Assembly: GCF_022829405.1 (NCBI RefSeq)
Contig: NZ_JAKSXW010000118.1
Location: forward strand, 62,001-126,000
DNA from: Methylobacterium sp. J-076
Lineage (GTDB): Bacteria > Pseudomonadota > Alphaproteobacteria > Rhizobiales > Beijerinckiaceae
Length of the DNA stretch: 64,000 bases
Direction of reading: 5' to 3'
How positions within the stretch are numbered: position 1 is the first letter of the stretch; each line of letters opens with the position of its first letter. The notes under the pieces are model-generated. The model was given only the letters and a program-made list of their open reading frames with translations. It was not told the origin of the DNA and made no database searches. Below are positions 52,983-62,037 of the stretch, in pieces. The position numbers were made by a program, and so were the translations under genes.

Positions 52983-53629
52983 GCCACGATCACCCGGTTG
53001 GCGAACTGCTCGCCGAAATTGGAGGCGGCGGTCAGCGCCTCGAAGAACGCCTCGCTCATGCCGGCCTTGGCGTCGGCCACCTTCGCACCGTCGCCCTTCG
53101 GCCGGGTGACGGTGGCGGTGCAGCCCGGGGGCGCGCCCGAAAGGGTCACGGCGTCGGCCCCCTCGGCGAAGCCGAACGAGACGAAGTAGGTCGGGTCGTA
53201 GACCTCCAGGGCCGCCACGCCCCGGCCCGGCGCCGCCGGCGTCTTCAGGGGCAGGAGGAAGCTCAGGGTCAGGGCGTTGCCCTCCATCCGCATCCCCGGC
53301 TCCTTCGGGTCGGCGAAGGCCTGCTCCTTGCCGGCGACCTTAAGCTTGGTGAAGTAGCCGAACTCGGCGAGGTTCTCGGTGTTCGTCGCCGCCAGCCCGG
53401 CCAGTTCGGCGGGGGTGAGCTTGCCGTCCTTGTCGGCGTCGAGCCCCTGGGTGACGTAGGACGAGTATTCCGGATCGAACGCCCAGGAATGGCGCACGCC
53501 CGTCACCTTGCCTTCCGCGTAGACCACCTGCGCCTTGGCGGTGACCCAGACGTGGGGATGCGCCTGGGCGGCGCCCGCCGCGCAGCAGGCGGCGGCGATG
53601 AGGAGGCTGCGGAGGGCGGCGGTCGACAT
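52973..53629 (-). CDS. DUF1007-family periplasmic protein
   Basis: The protein has 218 residues. MSTAALRSLLIAAACCAAGAAQA is a signal peptide, followed at once by HPHVWVTAKAQVVY, the DUF1007 start. A calcium-type EF-hand loop (DADKDGKLTPAEL, about 62-74) is also typical of the family. The protein may bind metal and work with the NicO transporter encoded just after it (10-bp overlap). I chose the ATG at 53627-53629 rather than a GTG three codons upstream. A repeat region lies upstream. Confidence 0.88.
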   Translation of the reverse strand: MSTAALRSLLIAAACCAAGAAQAHPHVWVTAKAQVVYAEGKVTGVRHSWAFDPEYSSYVTQGLDADKDGKLTPAELAGLAATNTENLAEFGYFTKLKVAGKEQAFADPKEPGMRMEGNALTLSFLLPLKTPAAPGRGVAALEVYDPTYFVSFGFAEGADAVTLSGAPPGCTATVTRPKGDGAKVADAKAGMSEAFFEALTAASNFGEQFANRVIVACP

Positions 53630-53724
53630 GGGCGGCACGCTCGCGGCTTCTGGTAAGCGAAGGGTGAACGCGGGCGTTGTCGGCGGGAGGTGGGGCGAAA
53701 GCGAGGCGCCGCGCGCGCGTCCCT

Positions 53725-53845
53725 CCCCCCTCTGCGGGGGAGGATGGCCCCCGAAGGGGGGCGGGAGAGGGGCGCCGCGACGGCCCCGGATGGGACGCCC
53801 GGCGCGACCTTTCCGGACGCGTCGCCCCCTCCCTGGTAGAGGGGG
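53725..53845. repeat. GC-rich inverted repeat, family B, long copy
   Basis: One arm (CCCTCCCCCCTCTGCGGGGG, near 53726) and the facing one ending CCTCCCTGGTAGAGGGGG (near 53840) resemble the long copy at 5209-5376. It lies between the GltI-like binding protein and the DUF1007 gene, two minus-strand genes. No gene was recognised in the gap 53630-53858. Confidence 0.65.
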
Positions 53846-53858
53846 ACGGAACGGCGGT

Positions 53859-54788
53859 TCACTCCCCCGCGTCCAACCCCATCAGCTGGAAGCTCACCCG
53901 CAGGTCGTCGGACATCGGCACGTCGAGGCGCTCGCCGTTCGGCAGGCGCCTGAGGAACCAGCGCTCGTAGGTCCAGCGCAGCTCGCGGGATTCGGCGAGC
54001 CGGGTGAACGTGGCCGCGACCAGGGCGGCCATCTCCGGGTCGTCCTTGCGGAACATGATGCCGTAGGGCTCGTAGGAGAGCTTGTCCGGCAGCACCGTGT
54101 AGGACGGCCCGTCCGCCGGATCGGTGGCGATCAGCCCGTAGAGCAGGATGTCGTCCAGGGCGAAGGCGTCGGCCTTGCCCTCCTTCACCATGGCGAAGGA
54201 GGCGGCATGGTCCGGGGCGGTGACCACCTGGGCCGCGATCTTCAGGCGGGCGAGGAGGTCGCGCAGGATCCCCTCGTTGGTGGTGCCGGAGGTGACGACC
54301 ACCGTCCGGCCCGCGAGGTCCCGATAGGAGGCGACCGGAGACCCCTTCCGCACCAGGAGCTTCGTGGCGCTGATGAAGTCCACGGGCGAGAAGGCGACCT
54401 GCCGGCGCCGTGCGGCGTTGGCGGTGGTCGAGCCGCATTCGAGGTCGACCTTGCCGCCGGCGACGGCGGCGATGCGGGTGTCGGGGGTCACGGGCTCGTA
54501 GCGCACCTTGAGGGGCCGGCCGATCGCCTTCTGGACGTCCTCCACCACCTCGCCGCACAGGTCGATGGCGTAGCCCACCACCCGCGGCGTGCCGTCCGCG
54601 CGCTTGCCCTCCACGAAGGAGAACGGGATCGAGCTTTCCCGGTAGCCGATCACGATCTCCCCGCGCCCGGCGGCGCTCTTGAGGGTGCCGGTCAGCACCT
54701 CCACCGCCCGGGCCGGGCCGGCGGCGCAGAGCGCGAGGACGACGAGGGGGGCGACCCGCAGCGACATCGATATGGCTCTCAAGGGCAT
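53859..54788 (-). CDS. amino acid ABC binding protein, GltI-like (no adjacent permease)
   Basis: The protein has 309 residues. A signal peptide (MSLRVAPLVVLALCAAGPARA after seven residues) precedes GTLKSAAGRGEIVIGYRESS. The family motifs VGYAIDLCGEVVEDVQKAIG, VDLECGSTTANAARRRQVAF and YGIMFRKDDPEMAAL match the glutamate/aspartate-binding GltI type. It resembles the second GltI-like gene at 62420. The ATG at 54786-54788 has a GGGGAGGGGAGGGCG leader. It follows the cation symporter gene by 18 bp, an unusual pairing of ABC-type binding protein with a secondary transporter. Confidence 0.9.
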   Translation of the reverse strand: MPLRAISMSLRVAPLVVLALCAAGPARAVEVLTGTLKSAAGRGEIVIGYRESSIPFSFVEGKRADGTPRVVGYAIDLCGEVVEDVQKAIGRPLKVRYEPVTPDTRIAAVAGGKVDLECGSTTANAARRRQVAFSPVDFISATKLLVRKGSPVASYRDLAGRTVVVTSGTTNEGILRDLLARLKIAAQVVTAPDHAASFAMVKEGKADAFALDDILLYGLIATDPADGPSYTVLPDKLSYEPYGIMFRKDDPEMAALVAATFTRLAESRELRWTYERWFLRRLPNGERLDVPMSDDLRVSFQLMGLDAGE

Positions 54789-54806
54789 CGCCCTCCCCTC
54801 CCCGCC

Positions 54807-56087
54807 CTATTCCGCCGGCGCGGCGGCGGCGCCGACATGGTCGAGGCGCTGGTCGGACAGGGTGAGCTGCCCCTCCCACTTCGCCACGGCGACGGTGGCG
54901 ATGCTGTTGCCGAGCACGTTGGTCGCCGAGCGGCCCATGTCGAGGAACTGGTCGATGCCGATGATCAGCAGCAGGCCCGCCTCGGGGATGTTGAACTGCG
55001 TCAGCGTCGCCGAGATCACCACCAGGGAGGCCCGCGGCACCCCGGCCATGCCCTTCGAGGTGACCATCAGCAGGAGCAGCATGGTGAGCTGCTGCGCCCA
55101 GGTGAGCGGGATGTTGTAGGCCTGCGCGATGAACATCACCGCGAAGGTGCAGTACATCATCGAGCCGTCGAGGTTGAACGAGTAGCCCATCGGCAGCACG
55201 AACGAGGTGATCTTGTTCGGCACGCCGAAGGTCTCGAGGTTCGAGAGCAGCTTCGGGTAGGCCGCCTCGCTCGACGCGGTGGAGAAGGCGAGGACGAACG
55301 GCTCCTTGATGAGGTTGACGAGCCGGCTGATTCCCCCGGTCCCGACCAGCAGGGCGCCCACCGCCAGCAGCAGGATCCACAGGCAGAACAACCCGGAATA
55401 GAACATCAGCATGAACTTGCCGTAGGTGACGAGCACGCCGATGCCCTGGGTGGTGATCGTCGCCGCGATGGCGGCGAAGACCGCCACGGGGGCGAACATC
55501 ATCACGTAGCCCGTGACCTTGAGCATCACGTCGGCGATCCCCTCGATCCCCTTGGCGAGGAACTGGCCCTTCTCGCCGAGCGCCGCCAGCGCCACGCCGA
55601 AGAAGATCGAGAACACCACGATCTGCAGGATCTCGTTGTTGGCCATCGCCTCCACCGCGCTCTTGGGCACGAGGTGCGCGACGAACTCCTTCAGGGAGAG
55701 GGAGGCCGCCTTCAGGCCGGTGCCCGTCCCGGCCTCGGGCAGGGGCAGGTTCAGGTTGTGGCCGGGCTGGAGCATGTTCACCAGCACGAGGCCCAGCATC
55801 AGCGAGCAGAACGAGGCGCCCACGAACCACAGCAGCGCCTTGCCGCCGACCCGGCCGACGGCGGCCGTGTCGCCCATATGCGCGATGCCGACGACCAGGG
55901 TCGAGAACACCAGCGGCGCGATGATCATCTTGATCAGCCGCAGGAAGATGTCGGAGACCAGCGCGATATACCCGGCGATCTCCTTGGCCGTCTGCGGATC
56001 GGGCCATGTGATGCTGCAGGCGTAGCCGACGGCGATGCCGAGCACCATGCCGATGAAGATCAGGGTGGTGAGTCGCGAACCGGACAT
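54807..56087 (-). CDS. dicarboxylate/amino acid:cation symporter (DAACS family)
   Basis: The protein has 426 residues and about eight helices plus two re-entrant hairpins. Typical motifs are the serine-rich AFSTASSEAAYPKLLSNLE in hairpin 1, and MGYSFNLDGSMMYCTFAVMF (the NMDGT-like motif, here NLDGS) in helix 7. GTAGVPxxS-like AGVPRASLVVIS is in hairpin 2 and DRFLDMGRTxxNVxGN appears as DQFLDMGRSATNVLGNSIA. Such proteins import glutamate, aspartate or C4-dicarboxylates with Na+ or H+. The ATG at 56085-56087 has a GGGGAGGGAC leader. A GltI-like binding protein follows. Confidence 0.93.
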   Translation of the reverse strand: MSGSRLTTLIFIGMVLGIAVGYACSITWPDPQTAKEIAGYIALVSDIFLRLIKMIIAPLVFSTLVVGIAHMGDTAAVGRVGGKALLWFVGASFCSLMLGLVLVNMLQPGHNLNLPLPEAGTGTGLKAASLSLKEFVAHLVPKSAVEAMANNEILQIVVFSIFFGVALAALGEKGQFLAKGIEGIADVMLKVTGYVMMFAPVAVFAAIAATITTQGIGVLVTYGKFMLMFYSGLFCLWILLLAVGALLVGTGGISRLVNLIKEPFVLAFSTASSEAAYPKLLSNLETFGVPNKITSFVLPMGYSFNLDGSMMYCTFAVMFIAQAYNIPLTWAQQLTMLLLLMVTSKGMAGVPRASLVVISATLTQFNIPEAGLLLIIGIDQFLDMGRSATNVLGNSIATVAVAKWEGQLTLSDQRLDHVGAAAAPAE

Positions 56088-56323
56088 TGATGTCCCTCCC
56101 CGCATCCACACGGGATGATTGTACAATTTCTACCGTTCACGTGAGGCACGAATCGCGCCACGTGCAAGCCCGCCCCCTGTGTTCCGGCCGTGAAGACAAC
56201 GGTTTTGTGTCAACAGCCGGTGGGGCCGAAAGCTGTGGCGCGACGGCCACGCCTGCGGTACGGGACTTGCGGACCTGCCGGAGGAGGTGTGCCCGCACAC
56301 CGGGGTCCCAAGCGGACGGATGC
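56088..56323. other. divergent region between symporter and liv operon, with a small palindrome
   Basis: This 236-bp region must hold promoters for the symporter gene and for livH. A perfect 10-bp palindrome, ATTGTACAAT, at 56118-56127 resembles operators of GntR-type regulators and lies 31 bp before the symporter start. The right part shows GGAGGAGGTGTG at about 56279-56290, but this is too far from the livH start to be its ribosome site. No gene was recognised. Confidence 0.4.
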
Positions 56324-57241
56324 ATGGACGTCTTCGTACAGCAGCTCATCAACGGCCTGACGCTCGGCTCGATCTACGGCCTGATCGCGATCGGCTACAC
56401 GATGGTCTTCGGCATCATCGGCATGGTGAACTTCGCTCACGGCGACGTCTTCATGGTCTCCTGCTTCATCTCGCTGATCGTGTTCCTGCTGCTCACGACG
56501 TGGCTCGGCATCTCCTCCATCGCGCTGGCCTTCCTCGTGGTGCTGGTGGTGGCGATGGCGCTCACCGCCCTGTGGGGCTGGGCGATCGAGCGGGTGGCCT
56601 ACCGGCCGCTACGCGGCTCGTTCCGGCTGGCGCCGCTGATCTCGGCCATCGGCGTGTCGATCTTCCTGTCGAACTTCGTGCAGGTGGTGCAGGGGGCGCG
56701 CAACAAGTCGATGCCGCCGGTCCTGTCGGGGGGCGTCACCCTGTTCGAGCGGGACGGCTACGCGGTGTTCCTCTCCTACAAGCAGTGCCTCATCATGGCG
56801 GTGACGGCGGTGCTGCTCACCGGCTTCTGGTACCTCGTCCAGCGCACGCCCTTCGGCCGCGCCCAGCGCGCCTGCGAGCAGGACCGCAAGATGGCCGCCC
56901 TGCTCGGCATCGACGTGGACCGGACGATCTCCCTCACCTTCGTGCTCGGCGCCGCCCTCGCGGCGGTCGCGGGGGTGCTCTACGTGATGTATTACGGCGT
57001 GGTGTCGTTCTCGGACGGGTTCGTTCCCGGCGTGAAGGCCTTCACGGCGGCGGTGCTCGGGGGCATCGGCTCCCTGCCCGGCGCGGTGCTCGGCGGGCTG
57101 ATCATCGGCCTGATCGAGACCTTCTGGTCGGCCTATTTCTCCATCGAGTACAAGGACGTGGCCGCCTTCTCGATCCTGGCGATCGTGCTCATCTTCATGC
57201 CCTCGGGGATCCTCGGGCGGCCCGAGGTCGAGAAGGTCTGA
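56324..57241 (+). CDS. livH: branched-chain amino acid ABC permease LivH
   Basis: The protein has 305 residues and about eight helices. It starts MDVFVQQLINGLTLGSIYGL and contains GYTMVFGIIGMVNFAHGDVF, the classical LivH start. The coupling motif is in GRAQRACEQDRKMAALLGID, and VLGGIGSLPGAVLGGLIIGL lies near the end. Together with LivM it forms the membrane part of a high-affinity importer for Leu/Ile/Val or related amino acids. The ATG at 56324 was chosen because homology starts there; the frame is open upstream. Its stop overlaps livM by one base. Confidence 0.95.
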   Translation: MDVFVQQLINGLTLGSIYGLIAIGYTMVFGIIGMVNFAHGDVFMVSCFISLIVFLLLTTWLGISSIALAFLVVLVVAMALTALWGWAIERVAYRPLRGSFRLAPLISAIGVSIFLSNFVQVVQGARNKSMPPVLSGGVTLFERDGYAVFLSYKQCLIMAVTAVLLTGFWYLVQRTPFGRAQRACEQDRKMAALLGIDVDRTISLTFVLGAALAAVAGVLYVMYYGVVSFSDGFVPGVKAFTAAVLGGIGSLPGAVLGGLIIGLIETFWSAYFSIEYKDVAAFSILAIVLIFMPSGILGRPEVEKV

Positions 57242-58638
57242 TGACCCGCCCCGTCACCGACGCCCTCCCGGCGAGCGCGATGGCCGGCATCCTGCGCGAC
57301 GCCGCCCTCTACGCCCTCGTCGCCTTCGGCCTGTGCGTGCCGCTGATCGCCTACCGGGCCGATCCGGGGCCGGGCAGCGACCTCGTCCTCGTACCCCGCT
57401 GGGGTCTGGTGGCGATCCTGTGCGCGGCGGTGTTCGGCTTGCGCCTGCTCCAGCGGCTGGTCCTGCTGCGGAGGGACGCCCGCCGGGCGCTGGCCCCCTC
57501 CCCCGCCCAGGCCACCGAGGCGGTGGGTGGCGAGCCCGATGCCGGGCAGGCGGTGTCGAAGCTCGGCCTGCGGGCCTTCGTGGCGGTGGCCCTCACCCTG
57601 CCGGTGCTGGCGGTGCTCGCCACGGGCGACCTCGCCTCGTCGCGTTACTGGATCGACCTCGGCATCCTGATCCTCACCTACGTGATGCTCGGCTGGGGGC
57701 TGAACATCGTGGTCGGCCTCGCCGGCCTGCTCGACCTCGGCTACGTCGCCTTCTACGCGGTCGGCGCCTATTCCTACGCCCTGCTGTCGACCACCTTCGG
57801 CCTATCCTTCTGGGTGTGCCTGCCGCTCGCCGGCCTGTTCGCCGGCCTGTGGGGGATGCTGCTCGGCTTTCCGGTCCTGCGCCTGCGGGGCGACTACCTC
57901 GCCATCGTGACGCTGGCCTTCGGCGAGATCATCCGCCTCGTGCTGATCAACTGGACGGACGTGACCGGCGGCGCGGCGGGCGTGTCCTCGATCCCCCGGG
58001 CGACCTTCTTCGGCATCCCCTTCTCGCCGGACGAGGACGGGTTCGCGGCGAAGTTCGGCCTCGAATACGATTCGATGCACCGGGTGGTGTTCCTCTACTA
58101 CCTGATCCTCGTGCTGGCGCTGATCACCAACCTCGTCACCCTGCGCCTGCGGCGCCTGCCCATCGGCCGGGCCTGGGAGGCCCTGCGCGAGGACGAGATC
58201 GCCTGCCGCTCGCTGGGAATCGACACCACGGCGACGAAGCTCACCGCCTTCGCCCTCGGGGCGGCCTTCGGCGGCATCGCCGGCTCGTTCTTCGCCGTGC
58301 GGCAGGGCTTCATCTCGCCGGAGAGCTTCACCTTCCTGGAGAGCGCGATCATCCTGGCGATCGTCGTGCTCGGCGGCATGGGCAGCCAGTTCGGCGTCGC
58401 CATCGCGGCGGTGGCGATGGTGGCCGGCCCCGAGATGCTGCGCAACCTCGGCGGGCTGAAGGCCGTGTTCGGCGAGGGGTTCGACCCCAGCGAGTACCGG
58501 CTGCTGCTGTTCGGCCTCGCCATGGTGGCGATGATGGTCTGGCGGCCCCGGGGGCTGATCTCGGTGCGGATGCCCTCCGTCACGCTGGGGAAGCGCCGGG
58601 CGATCTCCGGAGCCCACGTGAGCGAGGGGCACGGCTGA
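57241..58638 (+). CDS. livM: branched-chain amino acid ABC permease LivM
   Basis: The protein has 465 residues, longer than usual because of an N-terminal extension of about 110 residues with two extra helices and a charged loop, as in other Rhizobiales LivM proteins. Core motifs are GLNIVVGLAGLLDLGYVAFY, LRLRGDYLAIVTLAFGEIIR and the coupling segment GRAWEALREDEIACRSLGI. The final part QFGVAIAAVAMVAGPEMLRN is also typical. Its start overlaps livH (TGATG) and its stop overlaps livG the same way. Confidence 0.95.
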   Translation: MTRPVTDALPASAMAGILRDAALYALVAFGLCVPLIAYRADPGPGSDLVLVPRWGLVAILCAAVFGLRLLQRLVLLRRDARRALAPSPAQATEAVGGEPDAGQAVSKLGLRAFVAVALTLPVLAVLATGDLASSRYWIDLGILILTYVMLGWGLNIVVGLAGLLDLGYVAFYAVGAYSYALLSTTFGLSFWVCLPLAGLFAGLWGMLLGFPVLRLRGDYLAIVTLAFGEIIRLVLINWTDVTGGAAGVSSIPRATFFGIPFSPDEDGFAAKFGLEYDSMHRVVFLYYLILVLALITNLVTLRLRRLPIGRAWEALREDEIACRSLGIDTTATKLTAFALGAAFGGIAGSFFAVRQGFISPESFTFLESAIILAIVVLGGMGSQFGVAIAAVAMVAGPEMLRNLGGLKAVFGEGFDPSEYRLLLFGLAMVAMMVWRPRGLISVRMPSVTLGKRRAISGAHVSEGHG

Positions 58639-59498
58639 TGGCGCCCCCCGTCCTCAAGGTCGATCACCTGACCATGCGCTTCGGCGGCCTCACCGCCATC
58701 GCCGACCTGTCCTTCGAGGCCCGGGCGGGGGACATCACGGCGCTGATCGGCCCGAACGGGGCCGGCAAGACCACCGTGTTCAACTGCATCACCGGCTTCT
58801 ACAAGCCGACCGAGGGCATGCTGACCCTCACCCACCGGGACGGCCACACGCACCTGCTGGAGCGCCTGCCGAACCACAGGGTGAACGGCACGGCCCGGGT
58901 GGCGCGCACCTTCCAGAACATCCGCCTGTTCCCCGGCATGACGGTGCTGGAGAACCTGCTGGTCGCCCAGCACAAGGCCCTGATGCGGGCCTCCGGCTAC
59001 ACCGTGCTCGGGCTCCTCGGCTTCAAGGTCTTCCGGGACGCGGAGGCCGCTGCCATCGAGAAGGCCAAGGGGTGGCTGGCGCGGATCGACCTCCTGGACC
59101 GGGCCGACGAGCCGGCGGGCGGCCTGCCCTACGGGGCGCAGCGCCGCCTGGAGATCGCCCGGGCGATGTGCACCGATCCGGTGCTGCTCTGCCTGGACGA
59201 GCCCGCCGCCGGCCTGAACCCGCGGGAATCCCTCGAACTGAACGCCCTGCTCCGGCACATCCGCGACCGCGAGGGCACCTCGGTGCTGCTGATCGAGCAC
59301 GACATGTCGGTGGTGATGGAGATCTCCGACCACATCGTGGTGCTCGACTACGGCAAGAAGATCGCCGACGGCACGCCGGAGGAGATCCGCACCAACCCGA
59401 GCGTCATCGCCGCCTATCTCGGCGTCGAGGACGAGGAGGTGGAGGCGGTGGAGGCCGAGGTCGGCCTGTCCCTGCCGCATGAGGGCGCGCCGGCATGA
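58638..59498 (+). CDS. livG: branched-chain amino acid ABC ATP-binding protein LivG
   Basis: The protein has 286 residues. Walker A is GPNGAGKTT, the Q-loop is [19 protein letters not shown], and Walker B is [16 protein letters not shown]. The signature is [15 protein letters not shown], the form usual in LivG. The H-loop is [16 protein letters not shown]. It works with LivF to drive amino acid import. The Glu/Val-rich tail ([13 protein letters not shown]) is an extension. The start overlaps livM by one base; a repeat element lies between it and livF. Confidence 0.95.
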   Translation: MAPPVLKVDHLTMRFGGLTAIADLSFEARAGDITALIGPNGAGKTTVFNCITGFYKPTEGMLTLTHRDGHTHLLERLPNHRVNGTARVARTFQNIRLFPGMTVLENLLVAQHKALMRASGYTVLGLLGFKVFRDAEAAAIEKAKGWLARIDLLDRADEPAGGLPYGAQRRLEIARAMCTDPVLLCLDEPAAGLNPRESLELNALLRHIRDREGTSVLLIEHDMSVVMEISDHIVVLDYGKKIADGTPEEIRTNPSVIAAYLGVEDEEVEAVEAEVGLSLPHEGAPA

Positions 59499-59568
59499 GG
59501 GCCTTGCCGAAAACTCCGCTTCATTCCACTCACGACCTCATCCTGAGCGGACCCACCATGCCGCCCCA

Positions 59569-59659
59569 TCTTTGCGAGCGCAGCGAAGCCATCCAGGGAT
59601 CCGCCACCGTCTTGAGACGTCCCGCTGCCCTGGATTGCTTCGCTGACGCTCGCAAAGAC
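59569..59659. repeat. dispersed inverted repeat between livG and livF
   Basis: The left arm, TCTTTGCGAGCGCAGCGAAG continuing CCATCCAGGG, faces the right arm CCCTGGATTGCTTCGCTGAC continuing GCTCGCAAAGA. The arms are about 30 bp each with few mismatches and 29 bp between them. This TTTGCGAGCG...GAAGCxATCCAGG pattern is one I recall as a common dispersed element in Alphaproteobacteria. It accounts for most of the 205-bp gap at 59499-59703, which has no gene. Confidence 0.85.
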
Positions 59660-59703
59660 GGGGGTGGTCTTCGCCTGTCCGGCCCGATTCCGAGGACGAA
59701 AAG

Positions 59704-60513
59704 GTGAGCGTCGCCGGCATCAACGTGCTCGTGGAGGAGACCCGGGCGATCCAGGCCGGGGGCAGGCCGCCGCTCCTCTCGGTGCGCGGCGTCTCGACCT
59801 ATTACGGCAGCGTCGCCGCCCTGAAGGGCGTCGACCTCGACGTCGGCGAGGGCGAGATCGTCACGCTGATCGGCGCCAACGGGGCCGGCAAGTCCACCCT
59901 GATGATGACCGTGTTCGGCGCGCCCCAGGCCCGCTCGGGGACCATCACCTACGAGGGGCGGGACATCACCCGGGTGCCGACCCACGCCATCGCCCGGCTC
60001 GGCATCGCCCAGTCGCCCGAGGGCCGGCGGGTCTTCCCGCGGATGACCGTCCACGAGAACCTGCAGATGGGCGCGGCCCTGCACGAGGGCCGGTTCTTCG
60101 CCGAGGACCTCGCCAAGGTGGTGACGCTGTTCCCCCGCGTCGGCGAGCGGCTGCACCAGCGCGCCGGCACCATGTCCGGGGGCGAGCAGCAGATGCTGGC
60201 CATCGCCCGCGCCCTGATGAGCCGGCCGAAGCTGCTGCTGCTGGACGAGCCGTCGCTGGGCCTCGCGCCGCTGGTGGTGAAGGGCATCTTCGACGCGATC
60301 CGCCGCCTCAACCGGGAGGACGGGATGACCATCTTCCTCGTGGAGCAGAACGCCTACCACGCCCTCAAGCTCGCCCACCGGGGCTACGTGCTGGTCAACG
60401 GGCGCATCACCCTGAGCGGCACCGGCCGCGAACTCCTGGACGACCCCTCCGTGAAGGCGGCCTATCTCGAAGGCGGCCACGCCGCCCCGGCGGCGGGGGG
60501 CGGGCATGCTTGA
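59704..60513 (+). CDS. livF: branched-chain amino acid ABC ATP-binding protein LivF
   Basis: The protein has 269 residues. Walker A is GANGAGKST, followed by the LivF-type Q-loop region ARLGIAQSPEGRRVFPRMTV. The signature is MSGGEQQMLAIARALMSRP and Walker B is LLLLDEPSLGLAPLV. The N-terminal 25 residues (SVAGINVLVEETRAIQAGGR) are an extension before LLSVRGVSTYYGSV. The start is GTG at 59704-59706 with AAAAG just before; a later start nearer the core is possible. It overlaps the next small gene by 8 bp. Confidence 0.94.
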   Translation: MSVAGINVLVEETRAIQAGGRPPLLSVRGVSTYYGSVAALKGVDLDVGEGEIVTLIGANGAGKSTLMMTVFGAPQARSGTITYEGRDITRVPTHAIARLGIAQSPEGRRVFPRMTVHENLQMGAALHEGRFFAEDLAKVVTLFPRVGERLHQRAGTMSGGEQQMLAIARALMSRPKLLLLDEPSLGLAPLVVKGIFDAIRRLNREDGMTIFLVEQNAYHALKLAHRGYVLVNGRITLSGTGRELLDDPSVKAAYLEGGHAAPAAGGGHA

Positions 60514-60853
60514 CGGCCTGCTCTTCGAGGAAGGCTCGGTGTGGCTGTTCCTCCTCGTCACGGTGGTGATGGGCGGCTGGGCCGGCTGGATGGCGGCCAG
60601 GGGCATCGCCAAGGGCTGGCGCCCGTACTGGCATTGCCTGCCGGCCCTGCTGCTCGTGGCGGCGGCGGTGCGCTTCATCCACTTCGCCCTGTTCGGCGGG
60701 ACGCTGCTCTCGGCCCATTACTACGCCGTGGACGCCCTGGTGGTGCTGCTGATCGGCTCGGCGGGCTTCCGCGCGACGCGCACCCGCCAGATGACGAGCC
60801 AGTACCGCTGGCTCTATGAGAAGACTTCGCCGCTGACCTGGCGCACGCGCTGA
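60506..60853 (+). CDS. DUF6867-like membrane protein of the liv operon
   Basis: The protein has 115 residues with three hydrophobic helices (about 12-34, 42-62 and 70-90). A helix with GGWAGWMAARGIAKGWRPYW and the C-terminal RATRTRQMTSQYRWLYEKTS match the DUF6867 proteins that, as I recall, accompany liv operons in Rhizobiales. Its role is unknown; the constant position suggests a helper of the transporter. It overlaps livF by 8 bp. A 56-bp gap separates it from the binding-protein gene. Confidence 0.8.
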   Translation: MLDGLLFEEGSVWLFLLVTVVMGGWAGWMAARGIAKGWRPYWHCLPALLLVAAAVRFIHFALFGGTLLSAHYYAVDALVVLLIGSAGFRATRTRQMTSQYRWLYEKTSPLTWRTR

Positions 60854-60909
60854 GTCGGAGCGTTCGGCATCTCGGTTCGCCCGGCTGTTCCGGGTGCAAG
60901 CAGGGGACT

Positions 60910-62037
60910 ATGGCGATGCGATCGGTACTTCTGGCGGGCCTCGCGCTCGGCGTCCTGGCCTCCGGCCCCGCCCTAGCGCAGGTCAAGATCGGCGTCGGCG
61001 CGCCGATCACCGGCAACAGCGCCGCCTTCGGCGCCCAGCTCAAGAACGGCACCGCCCAGGCGGTCGAGGACTTCAACAAGGCCGGCGGCATCATCGGCCA
61101 GAAGGTCGAGATGGTGGCGGGCGACGACGCCTCCGACCCCAAGCAGGGCGTCTCGGTCGCCAACAAGTTCGCCTCCGACAAGGTGAAGTTCGTCGTCGGG
61201 CACTTCAACTCGGGCGTCTCGATCCCGGCCTCCGACGTCTACGCCGACGCCAACATCGTCGAGATCACCCCCGCCTCGACCAACGTGAAGTTCACCGAGC
61301 GCGGCCTGTGGAACACCTTCCGCACCTGCGGCCGGGACGACCAGCAGGGCGCGGTGGCGGGCGATTACCTCTCCACCAAGTTCAAGGGCAAGAAGGTCGC
61401 CTTCGTCCACGACAAGACGCCCTACGGCAAGGGGCTGGCCGACGAGACCCTGAAGGCGTTCAAGGCCAAGGGCGGCAAGGAGACCCTGTACGAGGGCGTC
61501 AACCCGGGCGAGAAAGACTATTCGGCCCTCGTCTCCAAGTTGAAGCAGAACGGCGTCGACGTGGTCTATTTCGGCGGCTACTACACCGAGGCCGGGCTGA
61601 TCCTCCGGCAGATGCGCGACCAGGGCCTGAAGGCGCCGATGATGGGCGGCGACGGCATGGTCGACCGGGAGCTGGTCTCCATCGCCGGCCCCGCCGCCGA
61701 GGGCACCCTGACCACCTTCCCGCCGGACGCGCGCAAGAACCCCGCCGCCAAGGACGCCGTCGCCGCGTTCAAGGCCAAGGGCATCGATCCGGAGGCCTAC
61801 ACCCTCTACGCCTACGCCGCGGCGCAGATCTTCAAGCAGGCGGCCGAGGGCGCCAAGTCCCTCGACGGCAAGAAGGTCGCCGCCTTCATGCGCGAGGGCA
61901 AGCCGTTCCAGACCGTGCTCGGCCCGATCTCCTTCGATAAGAAGGGCGACATTACCAAGCCGGACTACGTGATCTACGAGTGGAAGAAGGGCGCCGACGG
62001 TCAGATCGGCTATGCGGGCAACGAACTGACGCAATAA
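60910..62037 (+). CDS. branched-chain amino acid ABC substrate-binding protein (LivJ/LivK type)
   Basis: The protein has 375 residues. A signal peptide (AMRSVLLAGLALGVLASGPALA) precedes QVKIGVGAPITGNSAAFGAQ. Further family motifs are EDFNKAGGIIGQKVEMVAGD, GHFNSGVSIPASDVYADANI and YFGGYYTEAGLILRQMRDQG. It captures Leu/Ile/Val-like amino acids for LivHMGF encoded upstream. The ATG at 60910 has a CAGGGGACT leader; an ATG two codons later is also possible. A hairpin (62058-62089) follows its stop and may end the transcript. Confidence 0.95.
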   Translation: MAMRSVLLAGLALGVLASGPALAQVKIGVGAPITGNSAAFGAQLKNGTAQAVEDFNKAGGIIGQKVEMVAGDDASDPKQGVSVANKFASDKVKFVVGHFNSGVSIPASDVYADANIVEITPASTNVKFTERGLWNTFRTCGRDDQQGAVAGDYLSTKFKGKKVAFVHDKTPYGKGLADETLKAFKAKGGKETLYEGVNPGEKDYSALVSKLKQNGVDVVYFGGYYTEAGLILRQMRDQGLKAPMMGGDGMVDRELVSIAGPAAEGTLTTFPPDARKNPAAKDAVAAFKAKGIDPEAYTLYAYAAAQIFKQAAEGAKSLDGKKVAAFMREGKPFQTVLGPISFDKKGDITKPDYVIYEWKKGADGQIGYAGNELTQ

